Shown: one piece after another, positions 43,229-51,624 of the stretch | Layout: every line of letters starts with the position of its first letter | How positions within the stretch are numbered: position 1 is the first letter of the stretch | Origin: Bacteroidaceae bacterium | GTDB lineage: Bacteria > Bacteroidota > Bacteroidia > Bacteroidales > Bacteroidaceae | DNA length: 58,589 nt | Reading direction: 5' to 3' | Assembly (NCBI GenBank): GCA_017617575.1 | Contig: JAFZVY010000046.1 | Location: 1-58,589 of the forward strand | Program-made: the position numbers and the translations under genes | Notes under the pieces: generated by a model | The model's database searches: none | The model's input: the letters and a program-made list of their open reading frames with translations, nothing else | Told to the model about the DNA's origin: nothing

Positions 43229-46200
43229 TTACTTAATGAGTGAACCTGCAACGTTGTAAGTCTTACCACCCTTAACGATGACAACCTTACCGTCAACCAT
43301 CATCTTCTTAACAGAAGTTGTAGCCTCAGTCTCTACAGACTCGATAGCATCTGGCTGCTCAGTTGTATCCTTAACGAGCCAGAGACCTCTGATTGTGAAT
43401 GTTGCATTCTTGACATCTCCGTTAGCATTGAAGAAGATTGAGAAGTCAGCAATACCTTCAGTCTTCTGCTTGTCTGTGAATACCAATTCAAATGCATCCT
43501 TACCGTCAAGATCAAGCCATCCCTCTGGACATACGAAACCACATGGAATGAATCCATATTCAGGATTACCCTCACTTACAGGAAGAGCCTCAGCGAATTC
43601 AACAATAACGCTCTTATAACCCTTAATCATATCAGGAGTGAGGTTGTACTTGAAGATGCTAAGGTGTGAAGCGTTGTTACCCCAAGTACCATCTGTGATA
43701 GTGTACTTAGCAGAAAGTGGCTGTCCTTCCTCATCTGTTTCGAGAACCTCGATAGCAAGCTCTGAACCCTCACCGCTACCACCAGTAAGTGCGAGACGGA
43801 GGTCGTTCTCATGTGCAACTGGCTCTGGCTCTGGAGCTTCTGCACCGAAGTATGTAAGACGGAATGTATCAAATACTGTCCAATCTTCTACAGCATCACC
43901 CTCACGTGTAACACCAATTGTCAATGTGTTGTCTGTTACAACAATCTTCTCGATAACATTAACGTATGCACCTGTTTCAAAACATGCAGCAGCGTCAGCC
44001 TGAGAATCTGGAATGTAGTATGCACCAGATGCTACACGCCAACCTCCGTCCTGTTCGTTCTTAGCCTCAGCAAATACAGACTTGATTACTACAGACTCGT
44101 CATTAGCAAACAATTTAGGGAATACTTCTGTACCTTCCTCATGAGCAGTAGCAGCTACAGCAGGACCGCCATGACGATAGTATGCCTGTGCAGTAAGCTG
44201 ATAAACACCATTTGGAATATCTGTGATAGTCTGTGAAACAGTAAATGAACCTGCGTTCCACTTTTCATTATTACAGTTGTTGATAATTGTATTGTCTGAG
44301 CCAAGGTTTCCACCAATCTTTACAGCGCTCCATGCATTGTTAGCAGCATCAGCATTGTGGAAATCTGGAGCCTTGATATATACTGTAGCATCAACTGGAT
44401 TTTCAGCAGTTGCATTAGCCAAGAGAGCCTTACGAGCATCTGCTGTTACAAACTGCCAAACAGAACCTGCTGTAATTTCGTCTGTATAATCAGGGATATC
44501 AGAACCTTCAACATAGCTAAAGTACTTAGTACCATTGAAGAGTGCTACACCACCTTCAGTTTCTACAATTTCCCATGCACCGCTTTGGTCATTAAAACCA
44601 TCAGATGGACGAAGAGCCTTGCTTTCTCCCTTAATACCTGATGCCAATACATACTTACCATCTACATAAGAAACATTATATTCAATACCATTTCCAAAGA
44701 GAACTGAACGAGTTCCCCAGAATGCACCATTTGCGAGATACTTACCAGCCTTTACATTGTAAATGAAATATGAACCATCTGCAATGATAGGAGTTGGATC
44801 TGGCTCTGGGTCTGGTTCTGGATCTGGAGTTGGGTCTGGTTCGTCATTAGTTACAGCAACGATTGTCCAAATACCATTGAATGAAGTATTCTTGTCAGCA
44901 TAAACTGTCTCATCTGTGTTGTCATCAGCCTTTACACCGTAGTCAAGACCGAATGAACCAAGTTCTCCCTTGATTTCATATCCACCCTCAACTGGCTCGA
45001 TAGATACAACGTAAGCATCTTCGATGTTTGCAGAAGTAGAGAGGCTCCAAGTATTAGTAGTTCTTGTTACATACTGTGCCTCTGAGTTAGAGAAGATGAA
45101 TCCACCCTCTACGTTAGTGATATTAACCTTTGCACCCTCAGCAACATTAACTGCCTCGTTTGCGATGTTAAGGTTCTTGTTAAGTGTAACATTCTGGATG
45201 TAGTAAGTACCATCAGCGAAGAGAGTTGTTGGCTCTGGATCTGGAGTTGGGTCTGGTGTTGGCTCAACAGTTGCCTTATAGAACTCAGTTTCAGCATAGA
45301 ACTTGAAGAAAGCAGGTTCTGTAACAGTTGCTACAGCTTCTGAGTGGCTAAAGTATGTACCACGACCAACATTCTTAATAGTATATCCGTTCTCAGTCTT
45401 TTCTACAGTCCAAAGTGCGTGGTTAGCAGCGTCCTGTCCCCAAGCGCGTGATACTAAAACATTCTCTTCATATTTGTCGCCAAGGCCAAGTGCAAATACG
45501 ACAGACTTACCTTCTGGCTGGAAGTTCACATAGCCCTGTGTACCCCACTTTTCAAAGTTCTTGCCATCCTTGATGAACATTTGCATAGTATAGATATCAC
45601 CTTCAGCACCTTCTACTTCAACGTCTGCCTTAGCAAACTTAGTGTAAAGATATTCTGTACCTTCAAGGTCAAAGATGTTCTTTGAAACCATATCCTGAGC
45701 ATCACCAATATTGCAAAGAAGCTTCTCGCTTGCAGTTGCATCTACAAGTACAAGTGTCTTTCCGTCGAGTTCTGAAACTTCACCAGTAAACTCAGTATCT
45801 GCCTTCACGCGAAGCAAACCAAACTCTGCTAATCTCTGCTCTTTATTATATTGTTCATAAGCAGCTACATACTCATTGAAATCCGTAACAGAAACTGCTG
45901 CCCAAGTTCCATTTGTAGTAGATGCTGTAAAGTTTAGACGTGTTTCAGCTGGATCACCACCCCAAGTAAGGATAGTGTTCTCAAACTTTGTACATCCGAT
46001 AGTGAATGTCTTGTCTTCGCCTACTGTAATAGTAAACTTGTCATTTCCATCTCTTGAACCATCAATCCATACGCCGTCTGCGCCATCAGGGCTCATAGCA
46101 CCAATCTTGTATGTGCCACCATCAATTGCTGTTATGGCAACAGCAAGACCTTTGTCATAAGCGACAGATGCACGTGTACCCCAATCGTTTGCACCTACGA

Positions 46201-46357
46201 GGAAGCCACCGAACTCTACATTGTAGAGATACTGTTCAACTGTACCGTCTGTGTTCAAATCAGAGAACTTTGGTACTGGCTTCTCAGCAGCAAACGAAGA
46301 AATAGAAGCGACTACAGAAAGAACCATAGTCAAGAAAAAAAGAGTAAACTTCTTCAT
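43229..46357 (-). CDS. Large multi-module secreted protein
   Basis: A 1042-residue protein with a signal peptide (ending SFAA). Four copies of a module with a Y(L/Y/F)xxNV start appear: EQYLYNVEFGGFLVGAND (about 41), then about 235, GTYYIQNVTLNKNLN (383) and GSYFIYNVKAGKYLANG (528). Two PDP-repeat linkers (365-376, 506-523) separate them. A galactose-binding-like domain follows (about 655-890; IPNGVYQLTAQAYYR, DNTLTIGV, WTVFDTFRLTYFG), then a beta-rich domain (890-1000) and a tail (KMMVDGKVVIVKGGKTYNVAGSLIK) like a type IX sorting end. The modules may bind carbohydrates (inference). The gene at 46706 shares the layout. The leader is about 226 nt, with a promoter at 46590-46620. Confidence 0.75.
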   Translation of the reverse strand: MKKFTLFFLTMVLSVVASISSFAAEKPVPKFSDLNTDGTVEQYLYNVEFGGFLVGANDWGTRASVAYDKGLAVAITAIDGGTYKIGAMSPDGADGVWIDGSRDGNDKFTITVGEDKTFTIGCTKFENTILTWGGDPAETRLNFTASTTNGTWAAVSVTDFNEYVAAYEQYNKEQRLAEFGLLRVKADTEFTGEVSELDGKTLVLVDATASEKLLCNIGDAQDMVSKNIFDLEGTEYLYTKFAKADVEVEGAEGDIYTMQMFIKDGKNFEKWGTQGYVNFQPEGKSVVFALGLGDKYEENVLVSRAWGQDAANHALWTVEKTENGYTIKNVGRGTYFSHSEAVATVTEPAFFKFYAETEFYKATVEPTPDPTPDPEPTTLFADGTYYIQNVTLNKNLNIANEAVNVAEGAKVNITNVEGGFIFSNSEAQYVTRTTNTWSLSTSANIEDAYVVSIEPVEGGYEIKGELGSFGLDYGVKADDNTDETVYADKNTSFNGIWTIVAVTNDEPDPTPDPEPDPEPDPTPIIADGSYFIYNVKAGKYLANGAFWGTRSVLFGNGIEYNVSYVDGKYVLASGIKGESKALRPSDGFNDQSGAWEIVETEGGVALFNGTKYFSYVEGSDIPDYTDEITAGSVWQFVTADARKALLANATAENPVDATVYIKAPDFHNADAANNAWSAVKIGGNLGSDNTIINNCNNEKWNAGSFTVSQTITDIPNGVYQLTAQAYYRHGGPAVAATAHEEGTEVFPKLFANDESVVIKSVFAEAKNEQDGGWRVASGAYYIPDSQADAAACFETGAYVNVIEKIVVTDNTLTIGVTREGDAVEDWTVFDTFRLTYFGAEAPEPEPVAHENDLRLALTGGSGEGSELAIEVLETDEEGQPLSAKYTITDGTWGNNASHLSIFKYNLTPDMIKGYKSVIVEFAEALPVSEGNPEYGFIPCGFVCPEGWLDLDGKDAFELVFTDKQKTEGIADFSIFFNANGDVKNATFTIRGLWLVKDTTEQPDAIESVETEATTSVKKMMVDGKVVIVKGGKTYNVAGSLIK

Positions 46358-46589
46358 TTTCTGATTTTGTTTTTAAAAGTTGTTAATTATTAAAGTTAGT
46401 AAAAAACTAATGCTATTTTCATTTTGGTTCTTCAAATCCAAGGTCTTGCAAGGCTTATTCTCATGGTTTGAGTGTCATGGTCAATTTTGGAAGTTAGAAC
46501 CTATAATCATTGAACAATGCAAATCATTGGAAATAATACTTTCAAGAAATTAAATCCAAATGACCGTTATGTAGTTCTTTTTTACTTTG
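46358..46589. other. Leader of the large secreted-protein gene
   Basis: AT-rich region of about 230 bp between the predicted transcription start (near 46583) and the ATG. No gene and no strong hairpin seen. Confidence 0.4.
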
Positions 46590-46620
46590 CAAAAATAATT
46601 ATTTGGAGGCTAAACTCCAA
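46590..46620 (-). promoter_or_regulatory. Promoter of the large secreted-protein gene with embedded palindrome
   Basis: Minus strand: TTG (46620-46618), 20-bp spacer, TATTTTTG (46597-46590). A perfect palindrome TTGGAG-GCTAAA-CTCCAA (46603-46620) occupies the -33 element and the upstream half of the spacer, as an operator would. Confidence 0.65.
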
Positions 46621-46664
46621 GATATTTGCAATGAAATGTGTAAAATAGTGTGTTTTTAAAGCAA

Positions 46665-46699
46665 CAAGTACACTGAAATGCGAAATTTCAGTGTACTTG
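46665..46699 (-). terminator. Terminator of the second secreted-protein gene
   Basis: Perfect 15-bp arms CAAGTACACTGAAAT and ATTTCAGTGTACTTG with a 5-nt loop, just past the stop at 46706. Confidence 0.85.
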
Positions 46700-46705
46700 A
46701 AACAA

Positions 46706-48742
46706 TTATTTTAATTTCTTTACAACTTTTCCGTTGCTATACTTGATGATATTAAGTCCAGATTCGAGTTCTTTTCTCTTTATTCCGTTTATAGAATAGA
46801 TACCCTTGACGGTTGCTTTCCTGTCGTCGTCAGTAGCTTCTATTCCGAGTGCTGGGTCTGGACTTACGAGTATGAGACGGAAGTTGTCTGCCACGAACCA
46901 GCGTGCTGGCATTGTGGTGAAGTTCCTTACACCTATTGTGAGTGTGTTGTCTATCGCCTCTATCTCAGGTGTAGTGTATTCTTTGAAGTCACTACTTTCC
47001 GTGTCAACATATACTGTCACGGAGTCTTTGCCATTGAAGGCGTAGAGACCACATGAAGGAGTGAAGCTTGTGTCGTTTGAACTCTTGGAGTTGTAAGCCA
47101 TACATGACACGGTGTATTTACCGTTCTGAAGCCCTGTGATGGTCTGGTAGTAGTTGAATGACCTGTCATTAAGCTTGATACTGCTACCTGCCCAGTACTC
47201 AAAAGACACATTGTTTAATAATGGACCATTACCACCATTAGGTTTCTCGCAAGTCCAACCTGTTGAGCCGTCAATGGTAGGATTGACGATGGCGTCGGTC
47301 ATGTCCGTTCCCGGAATAATCTGTGACTTGAGTGCGATAAGGTATATCTCGTGGAGAGCCTTTATCTCCTCCTTGCCGTTGGTGATAGCTCCATTGTTAT
47401 AATCATCCATGATGCCAGCTGCAAGTTCCTTGAACTTTGCCTGTCCATCCTCGTCAAGTTTGGTGTATATGTCGTAAGCCTTGATGACTTTCTCGTAATA
47501 TTTGGCTGACTTGTTGCATTCTGCCCTTGCCTTGTTAAGCGTGTTGATGTATGGCTTGATGGACTCAATGGTCATGGCAACAGTGTCTTTGTGCTGAAGG
47601 ATGGTGAGGATGCTGTCCTTGATATCCTTGTTCATTATCTTCTCGATAGTGGCTTCTGCATCCTTTATGGATTCTTCATATGCTTTCTTGTAGCCATCAA
47701 GGTCGAGGTCGCTGACGTATGTAAGTACGAAGTTGTCCCAGTAGCTTCTTAGCTTCTCTGACCTTTCAAGTCGTGTACCGACAACTATCTTGCCGTTATA
47801 GGTGGTAGTCTTCAGTCCCTTGACATCATAGAGGTTGAGCGTGAACGAATTGCTTGCATCTGTCTCGGATGCTTCCTTCTGTGTACCAAGGTGGAATGTC
47901 TCTGCCTCATCGTCGAGGTAAAGCTCTGGGATGTATGATGTTCTTGTACCGTCAAGACGGTAGAAGCATTGTGCCTGTAGGGTGTATGTACCGCAAGGAA
48001 TACCTTCCACATCCTGACTAATATCGAACGTGGTGTGGTTGGCTATGCCGCAAGGGCTTGACGCACCACCTCCTCCAAGTATGATGCCGTTGGTGTTGCT
48101 CGCCTCGTTGATGGTCCAGTATGACTCTCCGTAGTCAGGACCGAAGTTAGTGTGTAGGTCGGAGTTACGGATAAGGAACGTAGCGTCATCTTCACCCTTG
48201 AAGGAGTTGATGATATCTTCTTCCCTTGTTATCTTCCACTGAGCCTTTCTGCTGTTTGGATTTGTCATGTTGACGACGGTTGTTGACGCACCTTCGCTTG
48301 CGAGGTAGTTCTTGCCATCACGTGACAATGTGTATGTTCCGTCCTTTGTTGCTTCTATTTGCCAATAGGTGGCCTCTTCGTCCAGCATGTTGCTTGCACC
48401 AAGGTAGTGGTTCGTCTCGCTGCTGAAGAAGTGAGAGTCTATGATGTAAAGCTGTGGCTTAGTCTCTGCCTGTTGCTCAGAGTCATTCTCCGTGCCATCT
48501 ACTGGCTCGGTCTGGGTGTCAGGCTCAACTTTGGTAGTGGTGTCTTGTACGGCTGTGAAGATAAATGGGTGTCCATGCCTTACAAGTACTGCCTTGGCAT
48601 TCTTTCCACCATAGCTGCCAAGGTACATATTTGTATATGCGTTCTGAATGTAATACACACCGTCCTTGAACTGTGCGTAAGCGTATCCTGATGTAACAAT
48701 GCAAAAAGCAGTTAATGTTAATAGTCTGTTGAATATATTCAT
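46706..48742 (-). CDS. Second multi-module secreted protein, related to 43229
   Basis: A 678-residue protein with a signal peptide (ending GYAYA). The N-terminal module (DGVYYIQNAYTNMYLGSYGG) matches those of the 43229 protein and a second covers about 95-170. A galactose-binding-like domain with IPCGTYTLQAQCFYRLDG lies at about 190-345, a helical spacer at about 350-470 (YKKAYEESIKDAEATIEKI), and a second galactose-binding-like domain with LQNGKYTVSCMAYNS and DNTLTIGV at about 480-625. The tail (IYSINGIKRKELESGLNIIKYSNGKVVKKLK) resembles a type IX sorting domain. Probably a surface-bound paralogue of 43229 with different spacing of the binding modules. Confidence 0.75.
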   Translation of the reverse strand: MNIFNRLLTLTAFCIVTSGYAYAQFKDGVYYIQNAYTNMYLGSYGGKNAKAVLVRHGHPFIFTAVQDTTTKVEPDTQTEPVDGTENDSEQQAETKPQLYIIDSHFFSSETNHYLGASNMLDEEATYWQIEATKDGTYTLSRDGKNYLASEGASTTVVNMTNPNSRKAQWKITREEDIINSFKGEDDATFLIRNSDLHTNFGPDYGESYWTINEASNTNGIILGGGGASSPCGIANHTTFDISQDVEGIPCGTYTLQAQCFYRLDGTRTSYIPELYLDDEAETFHLGTQKEASETDASNSFTLNLYDVKGLKTTTYNGKIVVGTRLERSEKLRSYWDNFVLTYVSDLDLDGYKKAYEESIKDAEATIEKIMNKDIKDSILTILQHKDTVAMTIESIKPYINTLNKARAECNKSAKYYEKVIKAYDIYTKLDEDGQAKFKELAAGIMDDYNNGAITNGKEEIKALHEIYLIALKSQIIPGTDMTDAIVNPTIDGSTGWTCEKPNGGNGPLLNNVSFEYWAGSSIKLNDRSFNYYQTITGLQNGKYTVSCMAYNSKSSNDTSFTPSCGLYAFNGKDSVTVYVDTESSDFKEYTTPEIEAIDNTLTIGVRNFTTMPARWFVADNFRLILVSPDPALGIEATDDDRKATVKGIYSINGIKRKELESGLNIIKYSNGKVVKKLK

Positions 48743-48829
48743 ACCTTTATTTGTGCATTAGTTAACATTTCTGTTTATCATATATGTTATTCTCTCGAAT
48801 TATACTTCCATGAGTTTTTGAACTCTGCA

Positions 48830-48860
48830 CAAAGGTAATAAAACATTGTTAGTTTGCCAA
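48830..48860 (-). promoter_or_regulatory. Promoter of the second secreted-protein gene
   Basis: Minus strand: TTG (48860-48858), 20-bp spacer, TACCTTTG (48837-48830), leader about 80 nt. The -33/-7 layout is the same as for the paralogue at 46590. Confidence 0.7.
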
Positions 48861-48882
48861 GACTAAATCCTTAAAAACAAAA

Positions 48883-48913
48883 AAAGAGTCCAAGAATGCC
48901 TCTTGAACTCTTT
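48883..48913 (-). terminator. Terminator of purA
   Basis: 13-bp arms AAAGAGTCCAAGA and TCTTGAACTCTTT with one mismatch, followed on the minus strand by a T-rich tract, 63 bp past the purA stop. Confidence 0.75.
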
Positions 48914-48975
48914 AATATTATTGTTTTTGTGCTATTTTACGCTATTTGTGTAAAATGCACTTTGCAAAATTGACA

Positions 48976-50238
48976 TTATCGCTCAATAGTCTGCTCACGG
49001 TCTGGACCTACGCTCACGATAGCGATTGGAGTCTCAAGTTCCTTCTCAAGGAATGCAATGTAGTCCTTGAATGCCTGTGGGAACTGAGCCTCAGAAGTCA
49101 TCTTAGTGAGGTCTGTCTTCCATCCTGGCATCTCTACGTAAACTGGTTCAACATCGTCAATCTCGTATGGGAAGTAGTCGATTACGCTACCATCCTTGAG
49201 CTTGTATGCTGTACATGCCTTGATAGTGTCGAATCCATCGAGTACGTCACTCTTCATCATGATGAGCTTAGTAACACCGCTTACCATGATAGCGTACTTG
49301 AGTGCTACGAGGTCAATCCAACCACAACGACGCTCACGACCTGTTACTGCTCCATACTCATGACCGATGGCACGGATAGTAGCTCCTGTCTCGTCGAAGA
49401 GTTCTGTTGGGAATGGACCTGCACCTACACGAATACAGTATGCCTTGATGATACCGAATACATCGCCAATCTTGTTAGGACCGACACCAAGACCTATACA
49501 TGCACCTGCACATATTGTGTTGGATGATGTTACGAATGGATATGAACCGAAGTCGATGTCAAGCATTGTACCCTGAGCACCTTCACAGAGAACAGACTTG
49601 TCCTGCTTGAGGAGGTTGTTAATCTCATGCTCTGAATCTACGATAGGGAACTGACGGAGATACTCGATTCCTTCCATCCACTTCTTCTCTACCTCTGTAA
49701 TGTCATAATCCGTATAGTTGAGTGACTTGAGGATAGCCTCATGACGTGCCTTTGCAGCTGCATATTTTGCTTCGAAGTTCTCAAGGATGTCACCCACACG
49801 AAGTCCGTTACGGCTTGTCTTGTCAGCGTATGTAGGACCGATACCCTTACCTGTAGTACCTACCTTGTTCTTTCCCTTCTGTGCCTCATAAGCAGCATCG
49901 AGAATACGGTGGGTTGGCATTATGAGGTGAGCCTTCTTTGAGATGTGGAGACGACTCTTAAGTTCGTGACCTGACTTCTCAAGATCCTTTGCCTCATCCA
50001 TGAAGAGGTCTGGAGCAAGAACTACGCCATTACCGATAATGTTGACCTTGTCACCCTGGAAAATTCCCGATGGAATGGAGCGAAGTACATACTTCTGGCC
50101 TTCAAATTCGAGTGTGTGTCCAGCGTTAGGACCTCCCTGAAAACGAGCTACCACGTCGTAACGTGGAGTAAGTACATCTACTACCTTACCTTTGCCTTCG
50201 TCTCCCCACTGGAGACCCAAAAGAACATCTACTTTCAT
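48976..50238 (-). CDS. purA: Adenylosuccinate synthetase
   Basis: A 420-residue enzyme that joins IMP and aspartate using GTP, the first step from IMP to AMP. The N-terminal GLQWGDEGKGKVVD loop carries the catalytic Asp and His partner (NAGHTLEF). VGTTGKGIGPTYADK, EGAQGTMLDIDFGSYPFVTSSN and GRERRCGWIDLVALKYA are all family signatures. Length is normal. It is the last gene of a possible run with the AlkD-like and Fur genes. A hairpin overlaps the Fur stop upstream. Confidence 0.97.
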   Translation of the reverse strand: MKVDVLLGLQWGDEGKGKVVDVLTPRYDVVARFQGGPNAGHTLEFEGQKYVLRSIPSGIFQGDKVNIIGNGVVLAPDLFMDEAKDLEKSGHELKSRLHISKKAHLIMPTHRILDAAYEAQKGKNKVGTTGKGIGPTYADKTSRNGLRVGDILENFEAKYAAAKARHEAILKSLNYTDYDITEVEKKWMEGIEYLRQFPIVDSEHEINNLLKQDKSVLCEGAQGTMLDIDFGSYPFVTSSNTICAGACIGLGVGPNKIGDVFGIIKAYCIRVGAGPFPTELFDETGATIRAIGHEYGAVTGRERRCGWIDLVALKYAIMVSGVTKLIMMKSDVLDGFDTIKACTAYKLKDGSVIDYFPYEIDDVEPVYVEMPGWKTDLTKMTSEAQFPQAFKDYIAFLEKELETPIAIVSVGPDREQTIER

Positions 50239-50272
50239 TGTTTATATGTTTTTTGATTTAACTTTCGCATGT

Positions 50273-50296
50273 AAGTAAACGTGTCTGCGTTTACTT
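50273..50296. terminator. Hairpin across the Fur-family gene stop codon
   Basis: AAGTAAACG and CGTTTACTT arms with a 6-nt loop, overlapping the stop at 50291-50293 and lying 35 bp before purA. No strong T-run, so it may only attenuate. Confidence 0.45.
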
Positions 50297-50809
50297 TGCC
50301 TTTCCCAACTCACTTGCAGCCGCTGAAAGCATCGCAAGTTTCAGTCTTGCCTTCTCCCAGCGTGCCTTCTTGGCCTTGCACTTGGTACACACGCCAAAGA
50401 TATATGTGCTGCTTCGTTCCTTGGTAAATCGCGGAGTCTTTGCCTGCATAGCAACATTTGTGATGCTTGTGTCGTAAAGGTCGTGTATCTCACGGCACTC
50501 TGTACATATATAGTGACTGTGAGGCTCAACCTTGTAGGCATTCTCATAGAGTGCTGCACTCTTCAATATAGAGTGACAGTACACAAGTCCTATCTCTGCA
50601 AACAAGTCGAGTGTTGTATAGACAGTTGCACGGTTTATCTTGTAATTGTCCGGAGTGAGTGCCTGAATCTCATCAGCAGTATGATGTCCAGAGGTGTTCA
50701 GTACAACCTTAAGGACAATCTCACGTTCTGGTGTATGACGCATTTTGTGACTTTCAATATATGCATCCAAAATGGCTTTAGCACCTTCAAATTTCTTGTC
50801 AATATCCAT
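50291..50809 (-). CDS. Fur-family transcriptional regulator
   Basis: A 172-residue metal- or redox-responsive repressor. A winged helix covers about residues 15-85 (MRHTPEREIVLKVVLNTSGHHTADEIQA, INRATVYTTLDLFAEIGLV) and the dimerisation domain has HSHYICTECREIHD with Cys102 and Cys105. A second pair, Cys141 and Cys144, lies in GVCTKCKAKK, giving a structural zinc site. Which branch it is (Fur, Zur or PerR) cannot be decided by eye; the HSHYICTEC and CTKC arrangement fits Fur/PerR. It starts 43 bp after the AlkD-like gene. Confidence 0.9.
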   Translation of the reverse strand: MDIDKKFEGAKAILDAYIESHKMRHTPEREIVLKVVLNTSGHHTADEIQALTPDNYKINRATVYTTLDLFAEIGLVYCHSILKSAALYENAYKVEPHSHYICTECREIHDLYDTSITNVAMQAKTPRFTKERSSTYIFGVCTKCKAKKARWEKARLKLAMLSAAASELGKAK

Positions 50810-50852
50810 ATTCCGTACTCATAAACCGCACAAATTTATTACTTTTCTGTCA

Positions 50853-51476
50853 CTATGACAAATAATCTGCAATTTTTTTGACCTTTTCAGCATTAACTTC
50901 ACTTTGCGATGCAAATATTTGTAGTGCTTTGAAAACTTGGGTGTCAAGTACAGTCGGCTTTGCCTCATCGCTGCCATCTGTCCTGAGATGTGAAAGAACA
51001 GATGATGCCTGATCAAGGAACTCGTTTGCACTTCTGTCCTGCAACTCGCCTCGTCTAAGCACATGGCACAAGGTGAGATAGCCACAACATTGTACCATCT
51101 CCTTGTCTGATGCCATCCACTCGAAAGCCTTTACAGATGCGTACTTGAGTCTGTTTACAAGGTTCATACAGAACATTTGTGCTATCTCGATGGTTTTGAT
51201 GTCTTCCACCCAGATATCGCATATCTCCTCATCGAACTTGTCCACAGGCATGAGTATGGTAGCGAGAATCTTGCATTCACGTACATTCTCTTTCCAGAGT
51301 GCTTGCGCCAGTTCATGGCTTGCCTCAAACTCCTTGGCAATATCGTGTATTCTCGGAAGTTCCACGCCAAAGTTAACCCTGTAATCTGCCGACTGCCTCA
51401 TGGCTGCCGACGCAATACCGTTCATATTAGCACGTAGTTCCTTCTTTACATCTAATATTTTTTCTTTTATATCCAT
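50853..51476 (-). CDS. AlkD-like DNA alkylation repair (HEAT-repeat) protein
   Basis: About 207 residues, starting at MDIKEKILDVKKEL (a Met six codons upstream is also possible). It is all-helical, with the family pattern LAQALWKENVRECKILATILMP, EICDIWVEDIKTIEIAQMFCMNLV and AFEWMASDKEMVQCCGYLTLCHVL. AlkD-type enzymes remove alkylated bases using HEAT-like repeats. The catalytic Asp and Trp pair is plausibly within WVEDIKT, but I cannot confirm activity. It is encoded upstream of the Fur and purA genes and downstream of the M49 peptidase, 148 bp away with a repeat in between. Confidence 0.75.
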   Translation of the reverse strand: MDIKEKILDVKKELRANMNGIASAAMRQSADYRVNFGVELPRIHDIAKEFEASHELAQALWKENVRECKILATILMPVDKFDEEICDIWVEDIKTIEIAQMFCMNLVNRLKYASVKAFEWMASDKEMVQCCGYLTLCHVLRRGELQDRSANEFLDQASSVLSHLRTDGSDEAKPTVLDTQVFKALQIFASQSEVNAEKVKKIADYLS

Positions 51477-51499
51477 ACACGTTTCATTTTGCACAATGT

Positions 51500-51605
51500 G
51501 CCAATTAAAAAAACAATAAAGAAACAGAACAAAAACAAGAAAAAACAGGTTTTCTTTTGTATTCTTTTGTTTTCACCATGTTTTTCTAACTGGCCGCTTT
51601 GCGGC
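51500..51605. repeat. A-rich repeat with GC hairpins, copy 1
   Basis: Contains a 29-nt A-rich string (51519-51547) that is identical to 58087-58115. It is preceded by GTGCCAATTA and followed by GTTTTTCTAACT and the hairpin GGCCGCTTTGCGGC. It lies between the M49 and AlkD-like genes. Confidence 0.75.
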
Positions 51606-51624
51606 AAAAAACACAATACAAATA

